Positions 1-8,482 of a stretch of DNA of 64,000 bases are shown piece by piece. The DNA comes from Alkalihalobacillus sp. TS-13 (GTDB lineage: Bacteria > Bacillota > Bacilli > Bacillales > Fictibacillaceae), in contig NZ_JAHKSI010000001.1 in assembly GCF_019720915.1 (NCBI RefSeq), forward strand, positions 2,108,001 to 2,172,000, given 5' to 3'. The translations under genes were made by a program, and so were the position numbers. Under the pieces are notes generated by a model. The model was given only the letters and a program-made list of their open reading frames with translations, did no database searches and was not told where the DNA came from. Within the stretch, counting starts at the first letter, position 1. Each line of letters begins with the position of its first letter.

Positions 1-50
1 CTACCAAAGAAAATCAAGCCTAAAAATACCAAAATATATATTTTTGTCAT
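1..50 (-). CDS. possible start of a small hydrophobic ORF, cut by the window edge
   Basis: An ATG at 50 overlaps the TGA stop of ytxC in an ATGA arrangement and opens a frame reading MTKIYILVFLGLIFFG before the window ends. The peptide is strongly hydrophobic, like a membrane segment or signal peptide. No convincing ribosome binding site lies upstream, so translation would depend on coupling with ytxC. It may equally be a chance frame in AT-rich DNA downstream of ytxC. Confidence 0.25.
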   Translation of the reverse strand, partial: MTKIYILVFLGLIFFG

Positions 51-904
51 TTTACTGCAAATTTACGATTCGGTAGGATACGGACACGCTCTTGAAATAC
101 ATTCTGAATAGTGCGGTTCATTGAATCATCATCCGAATCCGTATAAAGATAAATCTTTTCTGGCGCAATCTCGATTAGCACCTTCAGTAAATCAGAAGCG
201 ATTGAATCCAGATATGCTTTAGCTTTCCCGCTCACCAGCTGTTCCATATCTGCTTCCGTCAGTTCATAATAATGTTCATTATAAATTCTGAAACGTTCTC
301 CTTCAAACTTAAGATGTACAGTTGAAAACAAGGACACCCTTGACTTCACGAACTGCCTCAATTGATTAATGAAATCTTGATATTCCTGTTCGAATTTAAA
401 TTCATCTATTGCACATTCGATATATTTGGTTAAGAGTTCCCTGTATGGTTTAAGACGGAATTGTAAAAATGATTCATAAGAAAAGATCATTTCGGAATCA
501 AAAAAATCCTCTAATGCACTGACGATCATATCTTCTCTTCGTGGGAAGCCCCTGACTAATGGGATGTTTTCAGGGTTTCCTTCGATCAGGGACTGTGTAA
601 TGGATAAGATTTGAAGCTGTTCATCTTCATCCGTGAAATAAAATTCGGTTTCCAAAATCCTTAAAATCCAGGCATCTTCTCTAGTACGAATAATATGTTT
701 CGCTAAAAAAAGTAATATTGTAGGCTTCAACATGTCACTAACCGGATCCCTGGAATCTAAATAAATGTCCAACGCATTCTCATCAGTATAGTGAATCTTT
801 ATGGGAGTCGACCGGTTGGGTATGTTTTGATTATTGAGTAATTTAGTGATTCGTTTAAACAAATAATGGCCTTCCTTTTCATCCAAGAAATGAATCGTAA
901 CCAA
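47..904 (-). CDS. ytxC: sporulation protein YtxC (putative)
   Basis: A 285-residue soluble protein assigned to the YtxC family from its overall look and its place beside dnaI-dnaB, as in B. subtilis. The family is linked to sporulation, but its biochemical role is unknown. I see no signal peptide, membrane segment or catalytic motif. The longest open frame starts at 952, but a strong AAGGAGG lies 7 bases before a TTG at 904, giving MVTIHFLDEKEG, so I place the start there. It is separated from dnaI by about 1 kb of repeats, so it probably has its own promoter rather than joining the dnaBI operon. Confidence 0.85.
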   Translation of the reverse strand: MVTIHFLDEKEGHYLFKRITKLLNNQNIPNRSTPIKIHYTDENALDIYLDSRDPVSDMLKPTILLFLAKHIIRTREDAWILRILETEFYFTDEDEQLQILSITQSLIEGNPENIPLVRGFPRREDMIVSALEDFFDSEMIFSYESFLQFRLKPYRELLTKYIECAIDEFKFEQEYQDFINQLRQFVKSRVSLFSTVHLKFEGERFRIYNEHYYELTEADMEQLVSGKAKAYLDSIASDLLKVLIEIAPEKIYLYTDSDDDSMNRTIQNVFQERVRILPNRKFAVK

Positions 905-1250
905 CCTTAATCCTCCTTGTCCACAATCATTGTTACAATATATGAACGACAAGGAAGATTATTCTAAGGAATGGCTTTTAAATTTGTCTATGTTCGTTGG
1001 GCTACTGAAGACTCATGCTAATTCCACCGGCCACCTCGCTTGTTCCATTGAACCTAAGTTGCACCAAATCGTTTATGGACACAGGAGACCTTATTTGATC
1101 AAAATACTATGATTTTACAAAACTAACGGACATGAGAGACCTTATTTCGTAATTATCGGGGAAAATCAGCTGCTGTGTTCACAAATAGCGGCTCTGGTGT
1201 CCGCCAAAATTCTGAAATGCCGTCTTTTTCATAGGTTCTGATAAAGGACT
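905..1250. other. intergenic stretch with 50-bp-spaced GGACA units
   Basis: This gap before repeat copy R1 holds no supported gene; the plus-strand frame at 930-1112 has no ribosome site and runs through repeat units. It contains the first locus of the TAACGGACA repeat (separate entry). The ytxC promoter should lie here, but I cannot pick it out with confidence. Confidence 0.5.
1071..1207. repeat. TAACGGACA repeat locus 1 (two direct units, one inverted)
   Basis: Units begin at about 1073 (TTATGGACACAGGAGACC) and 1124 (TAACGGACATGAGAGACC), each followed by TTATTT and spaced 51 bases apart. A third unit near 1181-1203 is inverted (ACAAATAGCGGCTCTGGTGT). The same units, with the same spacing and with the spacer partly conserved, occur at 35161-35346. 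Confidence 0.75.
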
Positions 1251-1720
1251 TTGTTGATTTTAAGCGAAATTTGCGACACTCCTGCGGGAAAAGCGGTCGA
1301 GGTGAGACCCCGCCGTTTTTAAAAGGATCTTCGACTATAATAATGAACTTCGACTAAATACCACCACGTCCTATGGTGAACGTCGAAGCCAGCATAAGGA
1401 AAGCTACTAAGAATTCTCATCGCAGACACGAAAATGATTTCATTTTTGTGTTGAGATCCTGTGCAAGTGAGGAGGCTTGCGAAAGTGGGTTAATGCAGAG
1501 ACGTGATGTCTAGCTCAGCGACCAGTCACTTGGATCACTCCAAACTTCCTGCGGCGGTCGACACATTGATTAACATCCTTATGAGTCGGCCCACGCAGAA
1601 CCAAGTCTTTGTTTGGTTCGAGCCTCCTCGTCCGTTTTCCAGTGACCTTCGTGACTAATCGGGTCGCTTCCGCTTTTCGTTTGCCCGTGGAAAGTGAGTG
1701 AATTTCGCAGAAATCAACAA
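1251..1720 (-). repeat. modular inverted-end repeat, copy R1 (full, reverse orientation)
   Basis: This 470-bp copy is bounded by perfect 10-bp inverted ends, TTGTTGATTT at 1251 and AAATCAACAA at 1711. Read in reverse it contains modules L, A, B, C, D, E (single) and R. Frames such as 1515-1766 are not conserved between copies, so the element is treated as non-coding. It lies between the start of ytxC and the end of dnaI, splitting what could otherwise be one transcription unit. Confidence 0.85.
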
Positions 1721-1810
1721 TAAAAACGAACAATGCCTTTTCATAAATAACGTCTCTGGGCTCCACTAAACCATGACTGTAAATTCCGCATTAAAAATAA
1801 CAAATGTATA

Positions 1811-1926
1811 AAAAAGGGGCTGTCCCAAAAGTAGCTGAGTACCCCTCAACTTAACAACATTTTGAGAAAAATCGTGGAAATGTTGTCTTAGAGGTGTCTG
1901 ACACTTTTCTTTTAAGACAGTCCCTT
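1811..1926 (-). terminator. 111-bp inverted-end element acting as dnaI terminator
   Basis: A 111-bp element (1816-1926) has near-perfect ends, GGGGCTGTC and GACAGTCCC, and an inner dyad ACAACATTT/AAATGTTGT. On the minus strand the outer stem closes with GGACAGCCCC followed by six T residues, starting 5 bases after the dnaI stop. It therefore looks like an intrinsic terminator with a long branched stem. A second copy lies at 36734-36845. Confidence 0.7.
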
Positions 1927-1931
1927 CTAGA

Positions 1932-2870
1932 CTATTTATGTGTTCTTCTGTTTTCACCGCCAAGTGAGATCGGAGTCGTGAAATGCTTGATCCGTTCCAT
2001 AATCCGTTTGGCCTTCAATTGTTCAATCCCGCCTTTTTGAGAATAGGCAAGATGCTCCTCAAGCTCTTCATAATCGTAATTAGAAGTATAACAAGTTGGC
2101 AGCTTTTCCATCATACGGTATTGGAGAATTGATCCCAATACTTCATCCCGGATCCAACTAGACATGGTTTCCGCACCAATATCATCAAGAACCAATACAG
2201 GCGCTTTCTTAATCACATCCAACTTTTCATCGACTGTTTGGTCTCCGATTGACGTTTTCATTTCTCTGAAAAAGTCAGGCGTATATACAAGGATCGTCTG
2301 AATGTTCCTCTTCGCGAGAGAGTTGGCCATTGCACCCATGAGAAAGGTCTTTCCAACTCCGAATTGTCCATGGACATAGAGACCTTGGGATGAACCTTCT
2401 GGACTCGTGACAGCTTTTACAAACTCCGCTGCCTTTAAAGTCGCTTGATACCTCTCTGTGTCTTTCTTATCGAATTGTTCAAAGGTGGCTGAAAGAATAT
2501 CTTTCGGAATGAAATAACTTTTGATCAACGATTGGAGATTCTCCAGCTCATCGTGAGCAATTTTATTATGACAACGGTTATAAGTTACATCAATGATTTG
2601 ACCGTTGATGAAAAGCTGGGGTTCATACCCTTTCAGCATATTTTGACAACGCTCCAAGTCAAGACAACTCTCACAATTTTTAGATCCTTCCACAAACTCC
2701 AGTAATCTTGGAAGACTCCGATCGATCATTTGATTCGTGATTTCGGGATGAGCCTGATGAAAAGCTTTCCAATCGGGGTGCGCCAATACCTTTTTCTTCA
2801 CTTCGATCAATTCTTTTTCTACTTTCGGACGATCAGCAAAACCTTTCATTGATTCTGATATTGATTTCAT
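1932..2870 (-). CDS. dnaI: primosomal protein DnaI, helicase loader
   Basis: A 312-residue AAA+ ATPase that loads the replicative helicase DnaC onto DNA at oriC and at restarting forks, working with DnaB and DnaD. The N-terminal third carries the Cys-rich zinc-binding region (Cys66, Cys69, Cys75, Cys100, His101). Walker A is GQFGVGKT at about 168-175 and Walker B is VLVLDDIG at about 226-233. Length matches the B. subtilis protein. I chose ATG 2870 over GTG 2879 because AGGGGGTG sits correctly for it. It follows dnaB by 12 bases, so the two are co-transcribed and probably translationally coupled. Confidence 0.97.
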   Translation of the reverse strand: MKSISESMKGFADRPKVEKELIEVKKKVLAHPDWKAFHQAHPEITNQMIDRSLPRLLEFVEGSKNCESCLDLERCQNMLKGYEPQLFINGQIIDVTYNRCHNKIAHDELENLQSLIKSYFIPKDILSATFEQFDKKDTERYQATLKAAEFVKAVTSPEGSSQGLYVHGQFGVGKTFLMGAMANSLAKRNIQTILVYTPDFFREMKTSIGDQTVDEKLDVIKKAPVLVLDDIGAETMSSWIRDEVLGSILQYRMMEKLPTCYTSNYDYEELEEHLAYSQKGGIEQLKAKRIMERIKHFTTPISLGGENRRTHK

Positions 2871-2882
2871 ATGGTACACCCC

Positions 2883-4235
2883 CTATAGTCCTTTCAAATA
2901 TTCTTCAAGCCATTTTTCATCAGTTTCTGAAACCTGTTGATTTTCCTTATCTGTTTTAGGCGAGGCCATCCACTTCGGAAGCTTGTCTTTTCTGATATTC
3001 TTCTGTTGGACTGGTCTTCCTGCCTTTGACTGTTGTTTAAAGGATTGATAACTTTTATGTTCTGCTTGGGCAAGTTCCATCGCTTCTCTTACAGATGAAA
3101 TTTTCTTACGTTTCCACTGACTTGCGATTTTTTCGACATGAGCGTGGATCAATTTCATATCATTTGTATTCAACACATAATCGATCAGCACATTTATGAC
3201 ACCTGCTGAAAGCTTCTGGTCGAACATGATTGAGTCGATCAACTTGAGATCGGCACTAGCGGCACGACCTCCCTCGCTGTATTTTTCTAGCAATGCACGA
3301 GGGGATATCGTTTCAAACGTCTTTATCATCATTTCCTGTGGTGTTAACTCTTCTTCATTATTACGGACCGAATTTTCCTTTTGCCTACGTTCACTAAGAC
3401 GTGGTAATTGACCTGGTTTTTCAATCTTGTACCAGCGCTGGACCTCTTGCCTTAACGAGTACGGGGTAAGCTGTTCGTCCCTGAAGTAGGCTTGTTGTAC
3501 GATACTGCTCATTTCCAACGGTGAAATTTGATAAATGAACGCAAGGCGATGAATGGATTCCCGGATGCTTTCCGTTAAAACCTCTGATGGTATGATGAAG
3601 CTGCTCAAGTCCCGCACAAGCGCATTGAAATCGAAGTCATCCTCCGAAAAGTTTGGAGCATTCCCTTCCGTATTCTTCGCACGGTCATTTTGGGAAATGG
3701 ACTGGTTGATCTCTGAGTCTGTCGCCGCTCTGATCTCGGATTCATGTAAAGAGGAAAATACATCGTTGAAACTAGCAGTAACATCCTCGTATTCATCATG
3801 AGTTTCAGTTGTGAAAATAAAGCGGTTCCTGACTTCAAGATACCTTTGCTTTCCCAAACGGCCATATAAATAGACACTCAAAACATCGTCCTGGAAAAAT
3901 TGCTCCGGTTTTAAAATCGGCTGTAATTCATATATGAAAATGCGGTCATCTTCAATCTTTTTCCGATAGGTCTTCAATAGTCCGATGGCCTCTAGCTTTT
4001 TCCGTTCTTCAAAGATCTGCTGCATATTCATTTGTGTCTGTTTCATCAACGTATGGTGTGAAGTTGCTCCATTTAGGTTTTCGCTGAAAAGGGTCATGTA
4101 TAGGCTGTATGCTTTGGCACCTACCAATGGTTGATACAACAGTGTTACCATTTTCAATTCTTCAGCTTGTATCCGTCCACTGCTATACACTTGAAAGCGA
4201 TCGACAGGAAGTAATTCTTTCCAATGATTTTCCAT
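2883..4235 (-). CDS. dnaB: replication initiation and membrane attachment protein DnaB
   Basis: A 450-residue Firmicutes DnaB, unrelated to the E. coli helicase of that name. It works with DnaD and DnaI to open a path for helicase loading at the origin and tethers the origin to the membrane. An N-terminal winged-helix region (about 1-110) is followed by an acidic linker (about 150-210) and C-terminal DnaB/DnaD-type helical repeats, ending in a basic tail. AAAGGTG precedes ATG 4235. It lies directly upstream of dnaI, as in B. subtilis. A terminator for nrdR separates it from the upstream gene, although read-through is possible. Confidence 0.95.
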   Translation of the reverse strand: MENHWKELLPVDRFQVYSSGRIQAEELKMVTLLYQPLVGAKAYSLYMTLFSENLNGATSHHTLMKQTQMNMQQIFEERKKLEAIGLLKTYRKKIEDDRIFIYELQPILKPEQFFQDDVLSVYLYGRLGKQRYLEVRNRFIFTTETHDEYEDVTASFNDVFSSLHESEIRAATDSEINQSISQNDRAKNTEGNAPNFSEDDFDFNALVRDLSSFIIPSEVLTESIRESIHRLAFIYQISPLEMSSIVQQAYFRDEQLTPYSLRQEVQRWYKIEKPGQLPRLSERRQKENSVRNNEEELTPQEMMIKTFETISPRALLEKYSEGGRAASADLKLIDSIMFDQKLSAGVINVLIDYVLNTNDMKLIHAHVEKIASQWKRKKISSVREAMELAQAEHKSYQSFKQQSKAGRPVQQKNIRKDKLPKWMASPKTDKENQQVSETDEKWLEEYLKGL

Positions 4236-4263
4236 CTACTTCACCTTTACATTCATAATTGGT

Positions 4264-4299
4264 AAGTGAAAAAAGAGCTTATGTATATGTAAGCTCTTT
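4264..4299 (-). terminator. nrdR intrinsic terminator
   Basis: A perfect 10-bp stem, AAAGAGCTTA (4272-4281) with TAAGCTCTTT (4290-4299), is followed on the minus strand by a run of T. The stem overlaps the nrdR stop codon. It lies between nrdR and dnaB, so it may only attenuate read-through. Confidence 0.8.
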
Positions 4300-4759
4300 A
4301 CTCGTTCTCTCGTTTTATTAAATCTTTAAGTTCATCGATAAACACGTTGATGTCCTTGAATTGCCTATAAACGGACGCGAATCTGACGTATGCTACTTCA
4401 TCAATCTTCGCTAAATGATCCATTACCCGTTCACCAATTTCTTTACTTTGGATTTCCGAAGAGCCATCATTTCGCAAATCTTTTTCAACCGTATTCACGA
4501 CTTCTTCAAGAACCTCAAGTGGTACCGGTCGCTTTTCACAAGCCTTGATCAATCCACGTAAAAGCTTGTCCCGGTTAAATTCTTCCCTTGTCCCTTCTTT
4601 TTTCACAACAACAAGAGGAATTTCTTCCACTGTTTCAAAAGTGGTGAACCTGTAATTGCATTTTTCGCATTCTCTCCGTCTGCGAATCGAACGTCCGCCA
4701 TGGACCGGGCGAGAATCTAGCACCCTGGTACCGTTATGTTGACAATGTGGACAACGCAT
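4298..4759 (-). CDS. nrdR: transcriptional repressor NrdR
   Basis: A 153-residue nucleotide-sensing repressor of ribonucleotide reductase genes. An N-terminal zinc ribbon uses Cys3, Cys6, Cys31 and Cys34, followed by the Arg-rich [12 protein letters not shown] segment. An ATP-cone domain fills about 49-139 and senses ATP/dATP. The length is standard. GGGGTTGG precedes ATG 4759. It sits upstream of dnaB, as in B. subtilis. I see no NrdR boxes in the window; its targets should be nrd operons elsewhere. Confidence 0.97.
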   Translation of the reverse strand: MRCPHCQHNGTRVLDSRPVHGGRSIRRRRECEKCNYRFTTFETVEEIPLVVVKKEGTREEFNRDKLLRGLIKACEKRPVPLEVLEEVVNTVEKDLRNDGSSEIQSKEIGERVMDHLAKIDEVAYVRFASVYRQFKDINVFIDELKDLIKRENE

Positions 4760-4909
4760 TTAACCAACCCCATATCGAAAAACTTCAATTTATATAATGT
4801 CATATTTAGTCAAATTGTAATATTATCCTTAACTATAATGATAGTGGAAAGGTTACCCCATGACAAGATATTTTCATATGATCAAGAATAGCCACGGTTT
4901 TTCGCCATT

Positions 4910-4935
4910 AAAAAAGGTGTGCATCTGCACACCTT
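4910..4935 (-). terminator. speD intrinsic terminator
   Basis: A perfect 10-bp stem, AAGGTGTGCA (4914-4923) with TGCACACCTT (4926-4935), has a 2-base loop and a T run on the minus strand, 18 bases after the speD stop. Confidence 0.85.
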
Positions 4936-4952
4936 GATAGTCATTGTCAATA

Positions 4953-5333
4953 TTAATATGCTGAGACCTTTTTTTGGCCGACTTTAACTGGACCCATACC
5001 TCTTGGAACTTCTAGATTTTCTTTGGATGCAGCTCCAAGTGCTTCTGCGATATAATCTGCAGCGACGTTAGGATCAAGATCACCACACGTATAAACATCA
5101 ATACTTGCATAACCATGCTCTGGAAAACTGTGAATTGTTAGATGTGATTCAGATATGATCACAACTCCACTTACTCCATGAGGTGCGAATTTGTGAAAGG
5201 CTACTTCTCTCACCTCTGCACCTGATTTCAGTGCAGCTTCTACAAATAGTTGTTCAATATAATGCATATTGTTCAACTTTTCTGCATCACAACCCCATAA
5301 TTCAGCAATCACATGACGTCCCATTGTATCCAT
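4953..5333 (-). CDS. speD: S-adenosylmethionine decarboxylase proenzyme
   Basis: A 126-residue prokaryotic class 1B AdoMet decarboxylase that makes the aminopropyl donor for spermidine. The precursor cleaves itself between Glu62 and Ser63 in [11 protein letters not shown], and Ser63 becomes the pyruvoyl cofactor. The conserved [18 protein letters not shown] follows. An ATG at 5339 is also in frame, but AGGGGG is only 3 bases from it and 9 bases from ATG 5333, which also gives the usual length. It stands as a single gene with its own terminator, next to gapB as in B. subtilis. Confidence 0.96.
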   Translation of the reverse strand: MDTMGRHVIAELWGCDAEKLNNMHYIEQLFVEAALKSGAEVREVAFHKFAPHGVSGVVIISESHLTIHSFPEHGYASIDVYTCGDLDPNVAADYIAEALGAASKENLEVPRGMGPVKVGQKKVSAY

Positions 5334-5587
5334 TTGCATAGTCCCCCTTCAATAATAATCATGCCTTCAAAAGCATGCGGAAATGGAATTTTACCACGGG
5401 GGAAAGTTAGTCCAAAGAGGTCCTAACCCTTTAAGTAGTATCCAGTTCCTATATTGCTTATAACTTGAAGTTCACGATGAACAGTATACTGCTTTTCTCT
5501 TTTTTTTGCAAGAAAATTTTTTCCTGCCTATCTACCTACCGAATTCAGCACCTAGACATACTCATACATACTTGTACAAAAAATGCT

Positions 5588-5843
5588 TGGCTATCACTTC
5601 ACTGCATTTACTCACTTCCGTAAGCCTCCTCACTTGCACAAGATGTCAACACAAAAATGAAATCATTTTCGTGTCTGCGATGGGTATTCTTAGAAGCTTT
5701 TCTTATGCTGGCTCCGACGTTCACCACAGGACGTGGTGGTATTTAGTCGAAGTTCATTATTATAGTCGAAGATCCTTTTAAAAACGGCGGGGTCTCGCCT
5801 AGCTCGCTTTTCCCGCAGAGTATCGTGAATTTCGTTTAAACCT
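5588..5843 (+). repeat. modular inverted-end repeat, copy R2 (truncated on the left)
   Basis: Only the end of module C, then D, E (single) and R are present, in forward orientation; the left end is gone. The right end reads GTGAATTTCGTTTAAA. The 5340-5920 gap between speD and gapB holds no supported gene; the frame at 5506-5781 runs mostly through this repeat. Confidence 0.75.
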
Positions 5844-5869
5844 GAAACAACCATATCAAGAGGAAATCA

Positions 5870-5897
5870 TAAAAGGATTGGCCATTAAGACCAATCC
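5870..5897 (-). terminator. gapB intrinsic terminator
   Basis: GGATTGG (5875-5881) pairs with CCAATCC (5891-5897), with TTTTAT following on the minus strand. It lies just after the gapB stop. Confidence 0.75.
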
Positions 5898-5920
5898 CGT
5901 ATTTCATATCAACATGTTAT

Positions 5921-6961
5921 TTATGCAGTTCCTGACAAGCGCTTATCAGTTAAGGCGTCAAGTGTTTCTCCGACTTTTTCTGCAAGATCTACAACTCGGC
6001 AAGAATATCCCCACTCATTGTCATACCACGCAAGAACTTTCACTTTGCGGTCTTCGATGACCATTGTGGACATTCCATCAATGATTGAAGAATTTTCATT
6101 TCCATTGAAGTCGATCGATACAAGTGGATCCTTCGTATATCCTAAAATTCCACTTAACGTTCCTTTAGATGCCGTTTCGAGTGCTGCATTGACTTTTTCA
6201 ACCGTTACATCATGCTTTACATCGACAACAAGGTCGACGAGGGATACGTTCGGTGTCGGGACTCGCAGTGCCATACCGTGAAGCTTTCCTTCCAATTGAG
6301 GCATGACTTTTGCAATCGCTTTAGCTGCGCCAGTGGAAGTCGGGATGATCGATTGTCCACAAGCACGCGCACGTCTCAAGTCCTTATGTGGATTGTCGAT
6401 ATTTTTCTGATCATTTGTATATGCATGAACTGTCGTCATTACACCATTTTCAATTCCAAATTGCTCATCAAGAACTTTTACGACAGGTGCAAGACAGTTT
6501 GTCGTACAAGAAGCATTCGATAAAACATGGTGCTCTTCCGGAATGTAAGCGGCATCATTTACACCCATAACAATCGTCAAGTCTTCATCTTTACCAGGAG
6601 CTGTTATGATGACTTTCTTTGCACCCGCTTCTAGATGATACCCAGCAGTTTCCTTCGATTTGAACTTTCCGGTCGCTTCAATCACGATATCAACGTTCAG
6701 TTGTGCCCAAGGCAATTGCTTCGGATCTCTGTCGCTTAATAATTTGATTTCTTTCCCATCTACAATCAAAGAATTTTCCTTTGCTTCAACCTCAAGGTCG
6801 TAAGTACCATGAATGCTATCGTACTTGATAAGGTGAGCTAGTGTCTCAGAAGGATAACTTGCATTTATCGCAACAACATCTAATTGTTGGTTTTTCATCG
6901 CTTTACGGAATACCATTCGTCCAATTCGACCAAATCCATTAATCGCTACTCTAGCTTTCAT
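5921..6961 (-). CDS. gapB: glyceraldehyde-3-phosphate dehydrogenase, NADP-type GapB
   Basis: A 346-residue GAPDH of the GapB branch, which runs in the gluconeogenic direction. The Rossmann motif NGFGRIGR is at 8-15 and the catalytic Cys152 is in SNASCTTNC. After the second strand the sequence reads AINASYPSETLAH, lacking the Asp that selects NAD in GapA enzymes, consistent with NADP preference. GGAGGG precedes ATG 6961, chosen over the in-frame 6976. The gene is alone between terminators. In B. subtilis it is repressed on glucose by CcpN; I did not verify a CcpN site here. Confidence 0.95.
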   Translation of the reverse strand: MKARVAINGFGRIGRMVFRKAMKNQQLDVVAINASYPSETLAHLIKYDSIHGTYDLEVEAKENSLIVDGKEIKLLSDRDPKQLPWAQLNVDIVIEATGKFKSKETAGYHLEAGAKKVIITAPGKDEDLTIVMGVNDAAYIPEEHHVLSNASCTTNCLAPVVKVLDEQFGIENGVMTTVHAYTNDQKNIDNPHKDLRRARACGQSIIPTSTGAAKAIAKVMPQLEGKLHGMALRVPTPNVSLVDLVVDVKHDVTVEKVNAALETASKGTLSGILGYTKDPLVSIDFNGNENSSIIDGMSTMVIEDRKVKVLAWYDNEWGYSCRVVDLAEKVGETLDALTDKRLSGTA

Positions 6962-7065
6962 GTTGAATCCCTCCACTATCTATAAAGTGCTATACTTTTT
7001 TCTGAAAATCTAAAATTAGTATAACATATTATATGTAAAAGGGAACACTTAATTTATTAATAATA

Positions 7066-7092
7066 GAAAAAAGAGGCCTGTGCCCGGCCCCT
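7066..7092 (-). terminator. coaE-ytaF-mutM transcript terminator
   Basis: On the minus strand AGGGGCC pairs with GGCCTCT around a 7-base loop (7072-7092) and is followed by six T residues. It lies about 55 bases after the coaE stop. Confidence 0.75.
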
Positions 7093-7147
7093 AAAGTTCA
7101 AAATTTCGACATATACATGAAAGTGACGAATGAGAATCCTGTTTCTC

Positions 7148-7738
7148 TTAGAGTATATCCCATTTAGTAAATATATGTATCAATTGCTGAAGGCTCTCTT
7201 CAAGCGTTCCATTATTATCGATGACTTCGTCTGCCCATTTTTTCTTATCGCCCAATGGGATTTGAGAGCGGATGCGTGATAAGGCTTCTTTAGAGGACGA
7301 ATGATCCCGCTCCATCAATCTTTTCAATTGGGTTTCCTTATCCACATAAACAAGCAATGTATGATCAACCATATGGGTCAATTTGCTTTCAAAAAGCAAT
7401 GGGATATCCATGACGACAGACTTGTGCTTTTCCAAGAGCTCATCCCTGCGTCCAAGCATCCGTAAACGTACAGCTGGATGCACAATGCTGTTCAGCTTCA
7501 AACGTTTCTCTTCATCATTAAATATGACTGCGCCTAATTTTTTTCGGTTCAAACTACCGTCTTTTTCAAGTATTTCTGTTCCAAAAAATTCAACAATTTG
7601 CTTGTATGCTGGCTCGCCCGGCAGCACAACTTCCCGGGCGATCTTATCAGCATCTATGACAGGGATATTCATCTCCTGGATCATTTCAGAAATGGTACTC
7701 TTCCCACTTGCGATTCCACCTGTCAAACCAACAATCAA
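7148..7738 (-). CDS. coaE: dephospho-CoA kinase
   Basis: A 196-residue P-loop kinase catalysing the last step of coenzyme A synthesis, phosphorylation of dephospho-CoA. The P-loop GLTGGIASGKST is at 4-15, followed by the conserved PVIDADKIAREVV and the DIPLLFES segment. The open frame extends to GTG 7747, but GAGGTG is spaced 6 bases from TTG 7738, which gives the usual N-terminus. It lies 10 bases from ytaF, in the likely operon polA-mutM-ytaF-coaE, as in B. subtilis. Confidence 0.95.
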   Translation of the reverse strand: MIVGLTGGIASGKSTISEMIQEMNIPVIDADKIAREVVLPGEPAYKQIVEFFGTEILEKDGSLNRKKLGAVIFNDEEKRLKLNSIVHPAVRLRMLGRRDELLEKHKSVVMDIPLLFESKLTHMVDHTLLVYVDKETQLKRLMERDHSSSKEALSRIRSQIPLGDKKKWADEVIDNNGTLEESLQQLIHIFTKWDIL

Positions 7739-7748
7739 TTCTAACACC

Positions 7749-8402
7749 TCACAGTTTGAAAATACCTAACACGATCAGCATGAGTCCAGGCAAAAAGCTG
7801 ATTAACCGCATTGTCGGTAACGCCGACAGCACTCTCCCAAGCTTCATACCAGTGACAAGGAACAAAACGCTCATTGATGATACAAAAACCGCCGTCATTA
7901 AATGTGGAAATCCGAGTAAAGAGGCACCTAGACCAGCAGCAAAAGAATCCAGGGATAGTGCCAATCCAAGCAATAAAGCTTCCAGACCTGCAATCGTTCC
8001 GGAACGGTCGATATCTGCAGCTGCAGGTGTCCTGAGAATTTGGATAACGATTCCTAACGACCGGATTTCCATGTTCCAAATGTATTCTGATTCATTCTTC
8101 TTCAGTGTTGCTTCTTCCTGTTCATCACTACTTTTGAAAAATTGCCATAACACATACATGCCTAAACCGATGAGCAAGATTCCACCCAACTTGCCGGCAA
8201 AAGCGGGAGAAACGAATGTACTGATGATCGTTCCAACATTCATTGCGGCAAGTAACATCAGAGCAGAACAGAGTGCAATCAGAATGATAGAGAAATACGT
8301 AATTTTCATGCGTCGTACACCGTATGTTACACCAACTCCGAAGCTGTCCATGCTTACAGCTATCGTCAGAGTCAATAGGGCTACCCATCCTGTCAATTCC
8401 AT
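7749..8402 (-). CDS. ytaF: sporulation membrane protein YtaF (MntP-like)
   Basis: A 217-residue integral membrane protein with about six hydrophobic segments in two halves separated by a charged loop (about 92-110). Repeated SMDSFGVG and SLDSFAAG motifs, one in each half, are typical of the MntP/YtaF superfamily. YtaF is listed as a sporulation membrane protein of unknown function; homology to MntP suggests possible metal export, which is inference. AAGGAGG precedes ATG 8402. It lies between mutM and coaE. Confidence 0.9.
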   Translation of the reverse strand: MELTGWVALLTLTIAVSMDSFGVGVTYGVRRMKITYFSIILIALCSALMLLAAMNVGTIISTFVSPAFAGKLGGILLIGLGMYVLWQFFKSSDEQEEATLKKNESEYIWNMEIRSLGIVIQILRTPAAADIDRSGTIAGLEALLLGLALSLDSFAAGLGASLLGFPHLMTAVFVSSMSVLFLVTGMKLGRVLSALPTMRLISFLPGLMLIVLGIFKL

Positions 8403-8482
8403 ACATCCTCCTTGCTTCAGCGCTAGGATAGTATATGGAAGGTGCCCATCCGACGTACGACATTTTCATGAAATTATCCCAA

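Noticed and set aside
1515-1766. An 83-residue minus-strand frame inside repeat R1, with a similar peptide in R8 (57990-58175)
   Set aside because: The shared peptide segments come from shared DNA; frames shift between copies and stop codons fall at different places, so no coding constraint is seen.
5506-5781. A 91-residue plus-strand frame between speD and gapB
   Set aside because: More than half runs through repeat R2 and there is no Shine-Dalgarno before the ATG.
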